A stretch of 6,199 bases of DNA from JACRBK01 sp964427955. Its GTDB lineage: Bacteria; Chloroflexota; Anaerolineae; Aggregatilineales; Aggregatilineaceae. A program made the translations under genes and the position numbers. Every line of letters begins with the position of its first letter. The stretch's first letter is position 1. The stretch covers positions 1-6,199 of the forward strand of contig CAYRWY010000357.1 in assembly GCA_964427955.1 (NCBI GenBank). Reading direction: 5' to 3'. Positions 1-5,377 of this stretch are shown one piece after another. The notes beneath the pieces were generated by a model, which saw only the letters and a list, made by a program, of their open reading frames with translations, had not been told where the DNA came from and did no database searches.

Positions 1-30
1 CCGGGTGGAGAGGGGGTCGGGGGGTGAGGT
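1..30. repeat. Right end of a MITE-like GC-rich repeat, cut by the window edge
   Basis: These 30 bases match positions 5557-5586, the right terminus of the complete element at 5378-5586, at 29 of 30 positions; the only difference is T versus C at position 17. The window therefore begins inside another copy of that element, with its body lying to the left. The block ends in GTGAGGT, the same terminus as the complete copy. No coding content is seen. Confidence 0.8.
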
Positions 31-61
31 AGGCTCTAGCACGTAGTTCGCCAACCGTATC

Positions 62-110
62 GCAAGCTGGAGAGGGGCCAGGGGTGAGGGCTACTGGTGG
101 GTAACGCATA
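62..110. repeat. REP-type repeat with a conserved tail, copy 1
   Basis: The first part (GCAAGCTGGAGAGGGG, 62-77) is identical to 1235-1250. The segment 80-110 is identical over 31 bases to 3244-3274 and ends in the tail GGTGGGTAACGCATA. The copy lies 17 bp past the stop codon of the minus-strand DUF2277 gene, so it would be in that transcript's 3' untranslated region. The second copy sits in the equivalent position behind another minus-strand gene. Confidence 0.75.
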
Positions 111-127
111 CTGATCATGGACCGCCC

Positions 128-400
128 TTACCCCTGCCCAAACCGCCGGGCGGAGCGCGCCTGGGCTTTCGCCGCCTCCACCGCGCGATTCTTGGGCGGG
201 GCATTCGTCTCCAGCGCGAACAAGAGATCACGTGTCGCCGCCGCGATCCGGTCCACCGCCGTCGCGAAGGCCGCGGCATTGGCCTGCGACGGCTGGGTGA
301 ACCCGCTCACCTTACGGACGAATTGCAGCGACGCCGCGCGAATCTCGTCTTCGGTGACGGGCGGCTCGAAGTTGAACAACGGCTTGATGTTCCGGCACAT
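128..400 (-). CDS. DUF2277 family protein
   Basis: A 90-residue soluble protein of unknown function. It begins MCRNIKPLFNFEPP, the hallmark opening of the DUF2277 family, followed by a helical stretch (DEIRAASLQFVRKVSGFTQPS, about residues 18-38) and a basic, alanine-rich C-terminal helix ending RRFGQG. Its length is what I expect for the family. The reading frame is open for 18 more codons upstream, but the family motif starts at this ATG, and an AGGA lies about 7-10 nt before it. It follows the AlaX-like gene by 29 nt on the same strand, so the two are probably co-transcribed. That hints at a link with translation quality control, but no function is demonstrated by the sequence. Family assignment is from recalled motif; I am confident of it. 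Confidence 0.9.
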   Translation of the reverse strand: MCRNIKPLFNFEPPVTEDEIRAASLQFVRKVSGFTQPSQANAAAFATAVDRIAAATRDLLFALETNAPPKNRAVEAAKAQARSARRFGQG

Positions 401-429
401 ACGGCGATCCTGTCCTCTCAGCGCGAGTT

Positions 430-1122
430 TCAGTCCTGCTGACGATCTTCGCACGCGCGTTCTGCAATGTCCACCCGCGGCGATGCGGGCAGGGTGATCT
501 CGATCCGCTCCTTACCTTTCCCGACATTTTTGCGCTTCAGCGCGATCCGGCCCACTTCGCCGGTCGTCTTGAGGTGCGTCCCGCCGCACGCCACCCGCGC
601 GAATCCGGCGATCTCCCAGGTGCGCTGCTCGGTCGCTTCGTCCGCGTAGGCGCTGAGGATCGGCAGATCGGCGGCGATCAGCGCCTCCGCCCGCGCCAGC
701 AGATCGGGGAAGTAGCGCGCGATATTTTCGCCCCACTCGAAATCGAGGCGCGCCTTGTCCTCGGCGATATGCGCGCCGATCTTCTGGATCGGGCCGAGCG
801 TCTGGTAGACCAGTTCCAGGATGATCTCGGCGGCAAAATGCAGCCGCATCAGCCGGTAGCGCCGCACCCAATCGATCTCCATGACCACCGCCTCCCCGAC
901 GCTCAGCCCATGATCGGGATCGAGCGTGTAGACGATCTCCTGGCCGTTCTTGCGCGCGTCGCGCACGATCCGCCCGCCGAGGGTCCCACTATCGCGCTCC
1001 TGCCCGCCCGCGAAGGCGTAGCAGATCGTCTCCGCAACCGTCACCTCCGCGCCGCGCACCACGGTGATCGTCGTCTCCAGCCGTGTCTGGTACGGGTCTT
1101 CCCAAAACACTTTTCGCGTCAT
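430..1122 (-). CDS. alaX: AlaX-type alanyl-tRNA editing protein (Ala-tRNA editing domain)
   Basis: A 230-residue protein resembling the free-standing editing domain of alanyl-tRNA synthetase, which hydrolyses Ser- or Gly-mischarged tRNA-Ala in the cytosol. An N-terminal segment with AFAGGQERDSGTLGG (about residues 36-50) corresponds to the GGGQ...D.G region of AlaX proteins. The metal-binding core follows: H95-FAA-E99 and C179-GGT-H183 (CGGTH). In canonical AlaX the first motif is HxxxH; here the second histidine is glutamate. The rest is well conserved, so this looks like a subfamily variant rather than decay. The ATG at 1122 was chosen because a strong GGAGGTGA (1127-1134) lies just before it and MTRKVFWEDPYQT is a family-like start; the frame is open for 26 more codons upstream with no comparable signal. 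DUF2277 follows 29 nt downstream, probably in one transcript. Confidence 0.85.
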   Translation of the reverse strand: MTRKVFWEDPYQTRLETTITVVRGAEVTVAETICYAFAGGQERDSGTLGGRIVRDARKNGQEIVYTLDPDHGLSVGEAVVMEIDWVRRYRLMRLHFAAEIILELVYQTLGPIQKIGAHIAEDKARLDFEWGENIARYFPDLLARAEALIAADLPILSAYADEATEQRTWEIAGFARVACGGTHLKTTGEVGRIALKRKNVGKGKERIEITLPASPRVDIAERACEDRQQD

Positions 1123-1184
1123 CGCGTCACCTCCCTCCCCGAATCCTACCCGATCCCCGCCCGCCGCGCCGCTCCCAAAACAGC

Positions 1185-1349
1185 TTACTGAGCCTTGCAT
1201 TGAAATCTAACCCCCACCCCCAGCCCCTCCCCAGGCAAGCTGGAGAGGGGAGAAAACGGGCTTGTTCCCCTCTCCAAAGTTGGAGAGGGGTCAGGGGTGA
1301 GGTAAATCCCCCTGGCAAAAAGTTTAGCTATTTGTGCAAGCCTCAGTAA
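1185..1349. repeat. 165-bp nested fold-back element
   Basis: The outer arms are TTACTGAGCCTTGCA (1185-1199) and TGCAAGCCTCAGTAA (1335-1349), complementary at 14 of 15 positions. Pairing continues inward with small bulges: AAAT and TAA at 1203-1210 against TTA and ATTT at 1324-1333. Inside sits a GC-rich REP-type unit at 1210-1303, with a cytosine-rich left end (ACCCCCACCCCCAGCCCC) and the right end GGAGAGGGGTCAGGGGTGAG. Within that unit a perfect 11-bp hairpin, CCCCTCTCCAA/TTGGAGAGGGG, spans 1267-1290. The whole block could extrude as a cruciform or fold in RNA. It lies in the gap between two divergent genes. No target duplication is visible. Confidence 0.7.
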
Positions 1350-1426
1350 TTGAGAGGCCGCCGACAGCATCTTTCTCCCCTCTCTGCGTTGAATGCTTTT
1401 TGCTCTTGCCTTTTCGCACCTTACCG

Positions 1427-1465
1427 TAGGTCCAAGCAGGTCCACTTTAGGCGACATTGGACCTA
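1427..1465. promoter_or_regulatory. Putative operator: AGGTCCA half-sites upstream of the first EamA gene
   Basis: TAGGTCCAA (1427-1435) and TTGGACCTA (1457-1465) form a perfect 9-bp inverted repeat. A third half-site, AGGTCCA (1438-1444), lies in direct orientation exactly 10 bp after the first, on the same helical face. The third arm falls between the predicted -35 and -10 boxes and the other two lie just upstream of -35. This arrangement fits a transcription-factor operator. The regulator is not identifiable from the window. Confidence 0.55.
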
Positions 1466-1479
1466 TTTTCCCGTATAAT
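1451..1479 (+). promoter_or_regulatory. Predicted sigma-70 promoter of the first EamA gene
   Basis: A perfect -10 hexamer TATAAT (1474-1479) is preceded, across a 17-bp spacer, by GCGACA (1451-1456), which matches the last four bases of the TTGACA -35 consensus. Transcription would start near 1486, giving a leader of about 37 nt. The gap 1123-1522 otherwise holds the fold-back repeat and the operator-like half-sites. Confidence 0.65.
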
Positions 1480-1522
1480 GCACAAGCAGAGTTGGTTATT
1501 TCGCCTGTCAACTGAGGCCGTT

Positions 1523-2509
1523 ATGCGTATCCGAGACCTGCTGCGCGCCCGCCGCGCCGACGTCGCCATGAGTCTGATCATCCTCGTGTGGGGGACGAAT
1601 TATATCGTCGCCAAAGATGCCCTGTCGCACCTGCCCCCGCTGGCCTTCAACGCGATCCGCTTCTCGCTGGGGCTGCCGGTAATGGCCCTGGCGGCCCGGC
1701 AGGCTCCTGGCGGGATTCGCGTCGCCCGGCAGGACGTGCTGCGCCTGATCGGGCTGGGGATGCTCGGTCCGCTCGGCTACCAGTTCTTCTTCATCCAGGC
1801 TATCGACCGCACCACCTCGACCAATACCGCGCTGTTGACCTCCACCGCCCCGATGTGGACGGCGGTCTTCTCGCTGCTGGCGGGGATTCTGGTCTTCCGC
1901 CGCCCGATGCTGGTCGGGATGGCGATGTCGGTGACCGGCGTCAGCCTGGTGGTGGTGGGCGGCTCGGGATCGGGTTTTTCGCTCTCGCACGGGGCGTTGA
2001 TCGGCAGCGGGCTGGCGTTGATCGCGGCATTGGTCACGGCGCTGTACAACATCCAGATCAAGCCGCTGGTGGATCGCTACGGATCGATCACCGTAGCGGT
2101 GTGGGTCTACGGCGTCACCGTGATCGGATTGACGATCACCGCCGCGCCGGATCTGCTCACCCTCTCGGCGCACAATCTGCCGGTGCGGGTATGGCCGAAT
2201 CTGTTCTACAGCGGCGTGATGTCCGTCGGATTGGGCTTCCTGGTGGAGAGCTACGCCATCAAGCACATCGGCCCGACGCGCATGTCGTCCTATTCCAACT
2301 TCACACCGATCATCGCCGCCATCTCCGGCATCCTGGTCATGGGCGACCCGCTGACCATCGCCCTGCTGATCGGCGGGGCGCTGACGATGGTCGGCGTCTT
2401 GCTCGTGCGCCGTAACACCTTCCTGCGGCTCCCCGATCCGGAACCCGCCGCCGAGTCCGAACTCACCGCCGCGCGGGTGCCGGGCGTGCGTCCCGCCGAG
2501 GGTCGCTAG
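1523..2509 (+). CDS. EamA/DMT-superfamily transporter (first paralogue)
   Basis: A 328-residue inner-membrane protein with two EamA repeats, typically ten helices, of the drug/metabolite transporter superfamily; such proteins usually export amino acids or other small metabolites, and the substrate cannot be read from sequence. Domain 1 carries VWGTNYIVAKD (about 22-32) and FNAIRFSLGLP (42-52); domain 2 carries GPTRMSSYSNFTP (250-262). The polar tail after about 300 is probably cytosolic. ATG 1523 is preceded by GAGG with a 5-nt spacer; a TTG at 1457 in the same frame lies upstream of the -10 box and is rejected. Compared with the paralogue at 4320-5285, the usual 'WNYAL' before GPTR is 'ESYAI' (E242, S243) and 'LGE' is 'MGD' (273-275). 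That is unusual for the family and may alter the transport path. Length and both domains are otherwise complete. Confidence 0.93.
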   Translation: MRIRDLLRARRADVAMSLIILVWGTNYIVAKDALSHLPPLAFNAIRFSLGLPVMALAARQAPGGIRVARQDVLRLIGLGMLGPLGYQFFFIQAIDRTTSTNTALLTSTAPMWTAVFSLLAGILVFRRPMLVGMAMSVTGVSLVVVGGSGSGFSLSHGALIGSGLALIAALVTALYNIQIKPLVDRYGSITVAVWVYGVTVIGLTITAAPDLLTLSAHNLPVRVWPNLFYSGVMSVGLGFLVESYAIKHIGPTRMSSYSNFTPIIAAISGILVMGDPLTIALLIGGALTMVGVLLVRRNTFLRLPDPEPAAESELTAARVPGVRPAEGR

Positions 2510-2570
2510 CAACCAAAGGCCATTTGAAAAGCCCTATCCCCGGCCCACGCATCCAAAAGGGGAGTGTCAA

Positions 2571-2687
2571 GTCCCTCTCCACAGCGTGGGGAGGGATTTA
2601 GGGAGGGGCAAGCCATTTCCCGGCAAGTTGCTGATCACTTAATTTCGCGCGGAAGTACCCCCACCCAACCTCCCCCATGTATGGGGC
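2571..2687. repeat. REP-type repeat cluster in a convergent gap
   Basis: A hairpin CCCTCTCCAC/GTGGGGAGGG (2573-2582 and 2586-2595, one mismatch) is followed by AGGGAGGGGCAAGCC. After about 50 bp comes ACCCCCACCCAACCTCCCCC, which leads into a small palindrome CCCCA-TGTA-TGGGG (2673-2686). These resemble the left and right ends of the repeats elsewhere in the window. The cluster sits between two convergently transcribed genes and could limit read-through. It lacks the T-tract of an intrinsic terminator on either side. The rest of 2510-2729 shows nothing I can name. Confidence 0.6.
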
Positions 2688-2729
2688 GCATATCACGCTC
2701 TGGGCGGATCGCGTCGCCCGGAAGGAGGG

Positions 2730-3107
2730 CTACGAAAACGCCTGGAATACCCAGAAGATCCAGAACAACGAGCCGGAATACAGGATGATCCCGGTATAGG
2801 CACGGTCCAGGCCGGTGAAATTCACGTCGTGCCTCATGCGGTACACGCCGATCCCGGTGATCCCCAGCCCGACGAATCCCGGTCCAAACAGGCGCAGGTA
2901 GTTGATCTCCTCGTACTGAAAGACCAGCGCGAACATCCACACCAGCGAGAGCGCCAGGACGACGATCCCGATCTCGACGATCACGATTTTTCGGTCCCCC
3001 AGGTCGTCCCAGTCCAGAATCTTGCTGGACAACCCCCAGACGATCAACGCCAGGGACGCCAGCCCTGGTCCGAACAGCACGCCGCAGTTGATACACAGTT
3101 CACGCAT
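2730..3107 (-). CDS. Small four-helix membrane protein with internal duplication
   Basis: I do not recognise this 125-residue protein. Four hydrophobic segments are visible: about 10-30, 41-63, 72-91 and 103-124. The chain appears to be two copies of a two-helix unit: LFGPG begins the first helix of each half (residues 11-15 and 73-77), and each half ends with an aromatic helix of the form W-x-F-x-(x)-V-F-Q (57-64 and 116-122). The N-terminus has C5-INC8, a CxxC pair that could bind metal or form a disulfide. The inter-repeat loops are charged (WDDLGDRK; RHDVNFTGLDR). The ATG at 3107 was chosen because GGAGGGG lies just upstream (3113-3120). The gene lies 188 bp behind the FGE-fold gene on the same strand with a repeat between, so co-transcription is possible but uncertain. 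Function unknown. Confidence 0.75.
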   Translation of the reverse strand: MRELCINCGVLFGPGLASLALIVWGLSSKILDWDDLGDRKIVIVEIGIVVLALSLVWMFALVFQYEEINYLRLFGPGFVGLGITGIGVYRMRHDVNFTGLDRAYTGIILYSGSLFWIFWVFQAFS

Positions 3108-3186
3108 ACGCGCCCCCTCCATCGACGAACACTTGCTGCGCCTGCCCATTTTCCCATGTTTTCCGCTGTTTTGACAGGCATTTTTG

Positions 3187-3274
3187 CCCCCACCCTTGTC
3201 CCGCGCCCACCGAATGGGTGAGGGAACACCGACCGCAGATCGGAGGGGTGAGGGCTACTGGTGGGTAACGCATA
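3187..3274. repeat. REP-type repeat with a conserved tail, copy 2
   Basis: The left end is CCCCCACCCTTG and the right end is GGAGGGGTGAGG, with a short hairpin CACC/GGTG (3208-3220) inside. The final 31 bases (3244-3274) are identical to 80-110. The copy lies 21 bp past the stop codon of the FGE-fold gene, matching the spacing of copy 1 behind DUF2277, and in the same orientation. It fills most of the 188-bp gap between the FGE-fold gene and the small membrane-protein gene. Confidence 0.7.
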
Positions 3275-3295
3275 GCCGGGCTAACTGGGGGAGGG

Positions 3296-4126
3296 TTACT
3301 CGCACACCAGCCGGAAGCCGACCCCGGCATAGCCGTAATCGGGCAGGTCCAGTTCGCGCGTCAGGGCGCAGATGTCCCGCGCGCAGCACGACCACGATCC
3401 GCCGCGCATCACGCGCTCGCCCTCGCCCCACGGCTCGATGTGATCCGGGTCCCAAAACTCGTTGAGGCACCACTCCCACACGTTGCCGATCAGGTCGCTC
3501 ACGCCGTCGGCGGAATTGCCCCCGGGATAGATCCCGACGGCGGTCGCGCGCGCCAGGTTGGTGGGGCCGATCTGGGCGAGGATCTCGTTCATGTTGGCAT
3601 AACCGCTCACGTAGGCCGCGCCCCAGGGGTAGCACCAGCCGTTCCCGCCGCGCGCCGCCCGCTCCCATTCCTGCTCGGTTGGCAGCCGGATCGCGCGCCC
3701 GCAGCGGTCGCTCAGCCAGCGGGCGAACGCCACCGCCGCGCACCACGACACATTCTCACGGGGGTGATTGGCCAGCGGGCACGGCTGCCCCGGCGGCTCG
3801 ATCTCGCGCACCGCCAGCCCGTCCCACCAGTGCGGGGATCGGAAGCCGTCCTCGGCGTCGATGAACGCCTGGAACTGCGCGTGCGTCACCGGGTAACGCC
3901 CGATCAGAAACGCGGGCAGCGTGAGGATCTCGCCCTCCTGGTAGACGAATTCCGTCTCCGGGAGGGCCACCCATTCAATATCCGGCACGCCGTTGGACAG
4001 CACGCCCACGCCTGGGCGCGGGTCACCCAACTCGGCCAACGCACGGCCTGCCGCAGCGCGCTCAAGAGAGGCGACTTGAGAGCTGCGGATCAGTTCAAGC
4101 AACTGCTGAACCGCTTGAAGAGTCAT
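3296..4126 (-). CDS. FGE-sulfatase (SUMF1-fold) domain protein
   Basis: A 276-residue protein. After a helical lead-in (1-45, including RAAAGRALAELGDPRPGV) comes a full formylglycine-generating-enzyme-type fold. Landmarks in order are IEWVALPETEFVY (50-62), FLIGRYPVTHAQFQAFI (73-89), NHPRENVSW (120-128), RLPTEQEWERAARGG (147-161), GNVWEWC (214-220) and RGGSW...GFRLV (241-274). True FGE converts a sulfatase cysteine to formylglycine with an active-site Cys pair after GGS. Here the segment is GGSWS-C247-C248-ARDI-C253, so cysteines are present but not in the exact canonical register. Most family members with this lead-in are non-catalytic binding or regulatory modules, and no sulfatase is in the window. 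Nine cysteines are many for this size. ATG 4126 has GGAG 8 nt upstream; the frame is open 46 codons further into the divergent promoter region, which I reject. It is transcribed divergently from the second EamA gene. Confidence 0.88.
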   Translation of the reverse strand: MTLQAVQQLLELIRSSQVASLERAAAGRALAELGDPRPGVGVLSNGVPDIEWVALPETEFVYQEGEILTLPAFLIGRYPVTHAQFQAFIDAEDGFRSPHWWDGLAVREIEPPGQPCPLANHPRENVSWCAAVAFARWLSDRCGRAIRLPTEQEWERAARGGNGWCYPWGAAYVSGYANMNEILAQIGPTNLARATAVGIYPGGNSADGVSDLIGNVWEWCLNEFWDPDHIEPWGEGERVMRGGSWSCCARDICALTRELDLPDYGYAGVGFRLVCE

Positions 4127-4200
4127 TAAATTGTCTCCGCAAGAAAAATATTTAGTCGCAGCCTGGGGAGTACGGTGGGGAGTGCGCTGCGATATGCTGT

Positions 4201-4220
4201 ATTGTACATCAATTTTTGAT
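4201..4220 (-). promoter_or_regulatory. Possible minus-strand -10 box and palindrome in the divergent promoter region
   Basis: The strip 4199-4260 is strikingly AT-rich against its surroundings. On the minus strand it contains TACAAT (4206 to 4201), a plausible -10 for the FGE-fold gene; no convincing -35 is seen. Next to it is a perfect palindrome with a 3-bp centre, ATCAA-TTT-TTGAT (4208-4220), which could be an operator serving one or both divergent genes. Confidence 0.35.
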
Positions 4221-4274
4221 TCGAGTGAGAAATTTTGCACAAACAATTCACCCGTATATTCCACCCCCCGACGG

Positions 4275-4283
4275 TGCTATAAT
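4275..4283 (+). promoter_or_regulatory. Predicted extended -10 promoter of the second EamA gene
   Basis: TGCTATAAT (4275-4283) is a perfect extended -10 element (TGn plus TATAAT). No good -35 hexamer lies 16-18 bp upstream, which extended -10 promoters tolerate. Transcription would start near 4290, about 30 nt before the chosen start codon. This places the promoter inside the longer open frame that begins at 4131 and argues against that long form. Confidence 0.6.
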
Positions 4284-4319
4284 GGGCGGCGTCTTATCTC
4301 TCTATGGTTGAGGTTGGGA

Positions 4320-5285
4320 TTGGCTGCTCTCAAGACCGTATTCCGTGATCGCCGCGCCGATGTGCTGATGGTCCTGGTGACGGTGGTGTGGGGAGTTCAC
4401 TACATCGTCGTCAAAGACAGCATGTCGGATTTTGAGCCGCTGACCTTCAACGCCCTTCGTTTTTCGCTCGGACTGCCGCTGATGCTGCTGGTGGGGCTGC
4501 GCACGCCGTCGGTGTGGCACGTCCCGCGCGGCCTGCGGACCAGCGTCGTGATCAGCACCCTGCTGGGATCGCTGGGCTACCAGATCTTGTTCGTGCTGGG
4601 CATCCGGCACACGACCTCGACCAATACCGCCCTGCTCGCCGCCACCTCCCCCACCTGGACCGCCCTGCTGAGCATCGCGTTGGGCTGGGTGAAAGCCAAA
4701 CCACGCCTGCTGGGCGGGATCGCGATCACCCTGAGCGGCGTCACGTTGGTGGTGCTGGGACGGGCCGAGGGTGGATTGGCGCTCTCGCACGACGACGTGA
4801 TCGGCAGTGGGATGATCCTGGTTGCCGCCGTGATGGGATCGATCTCGGCCCTGGTCAGCAAGCCGGTGGTGGATCGCGCGGGGAGTATGACGATGGCCGT
4901 GTGGAGTTACGTGCTGACCGTCGTGGGACTGGTCGTGCTGGCGCTGCCGAATCTGCACACCCTGTCGGCGGACGATCTGCCGCTGGCCGTCTGGCCCAAG
5001 CTGCTGTACAGCGGCGTGCTGTCCAGCGCGTGCGGCTTCGTGATCTGGAACTACGCGCTGCGCCAGATGGGACCGACGCGCGCGGCCACATATAACAATT
5101 TCACGCCGCTGGTCGCCGCGGCGGCGGGCACGCTGATCCTGGGCGAGACGCTCACCCCCGCGCTGTTGATCGGCGGGGCGCTGACGCTGTGCGGCGTGGT
5201 GATCGCCCGGCGGAATATGTACCTGCGCGAGCGCCCGCCGCGCCCGGATGCTGCCGCGGCTCCAGCGCCCGCCGTGGGGCGATAG
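4320..5285 (+). CDS. EamA/DMT-superfamily transporter (second paralogue, TTG start)
   Basis: A 321-residue inner-membrane transporter with two EamA domains, paralogous to the protein at 1523-2509; by eye about half the residues are identical, and short stretches match at the DNA level (for example 1814-1830 with 4614-4630, and 2367-2386 with 5167-5186). Family landmarks are VWGVHYIVVKD (23-33), FNALRFSLGLP (43-53), the canonical WNYALRQMGPTRAATYNN (243-260) and LGE (274-276), so it is the more typical of the two. A Pro/Ala-rich tail follows residue 304. The start is TTG at 4320: no in-frame ATG lies nearby, TGAGG (4309-4313) sits 6 nt upstream, and the product (MAALKTVFRDRRADV) then aligns with the N-terminus of the paralogue (MRIRDLLRARRADV). 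The frame is open back to 4131, but that part spans the promoter. The substrate is unknown; probably a small metabolite exporter. Confidence 0.92.
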   Translation: MAALKTVFRDRRADVLMVLVTVVWGVHYIVVKDSMSDFEPLTFNALRFSLGLPLMLLVGLRTPSVWHVPRGLRTSVVISTLLGSLGYQILFVLGIRHTTSTNTALLAATSPTWTALLSIALGWVKAKPRLLGGIAITLSGVTLVVLGRAEGGLALSHDDVIGSGMILVAAVMGSISALVSKPVVDRAGSMTMAVWSYVLTVVGLVVLALPNLHTLSADDLPLAVWPKLLYSGVLSSACGFVIWNYALRQMGPTRAATYNNFTPLVAAAAGTLILGETLTPALLIGGALTLCGVVIARRNMYLRERPPRPDAAAAPAPAVGR

Positions 5286-5377
5286 TATAGGTGATCCGGG
5301 GTTTTTCGTAGGGGGAGGGCTTGATGAGTCTTCCCGAATTTTGAGGAAGGCGTTGCAGGCGAATGTCGCTGGCCTTG

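Noticed and set aside
1..110. CRISPR array
   Set aside because: Repeats are irregular, palindromic at several scales and dispersed through the window rather than regularly spaced.
1267..1290. Intrinsic terminator
   Set aside because: The hairpin is perfect, but there is no T-tract on either strand and it belongs to the repeat family.
1457..1522. Upstream in-frame extension of the first EamA gene from TTG 1457
   Set aside because: It starts upstream of the predicted -10 box, so the promoter would lie inside the coding region; ATG 1523 has a Shine-Dalgarno and aligns with the paralogue's N-terminus.
1588..2415. Long plus-strand frame inside the first EamA gene, and equally long minus-strand frames opposite both EamA genes
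   Set aside because: They are rich in Arg, Gly, Asp, His and Gln, without recognisable domains, and are out-of-frame shadows of GC-rich transporter genes.
3296..3420. Diversity-generating retroelement variable region at the 3' end of the FGE-fold gene
   Set aside because: This fold is common among such targets, but there is no reverse transcriptase and no template repeat of the C-terminal segment in the window.
4127..4264. 46-codon N-terminal extension of the FGE-fold gene
   Set aside because: It runs through the same promoter region; the internal ATG 4126 has a GGAG site at good spacing.
4131..4319. 63-codon N-terminal extension of the second EamA gene
   Set aside because: It crosses the AT-rich divergent promoter region and the extended -10 element, has no membrane-protein character, and the paralogue has no such extension.
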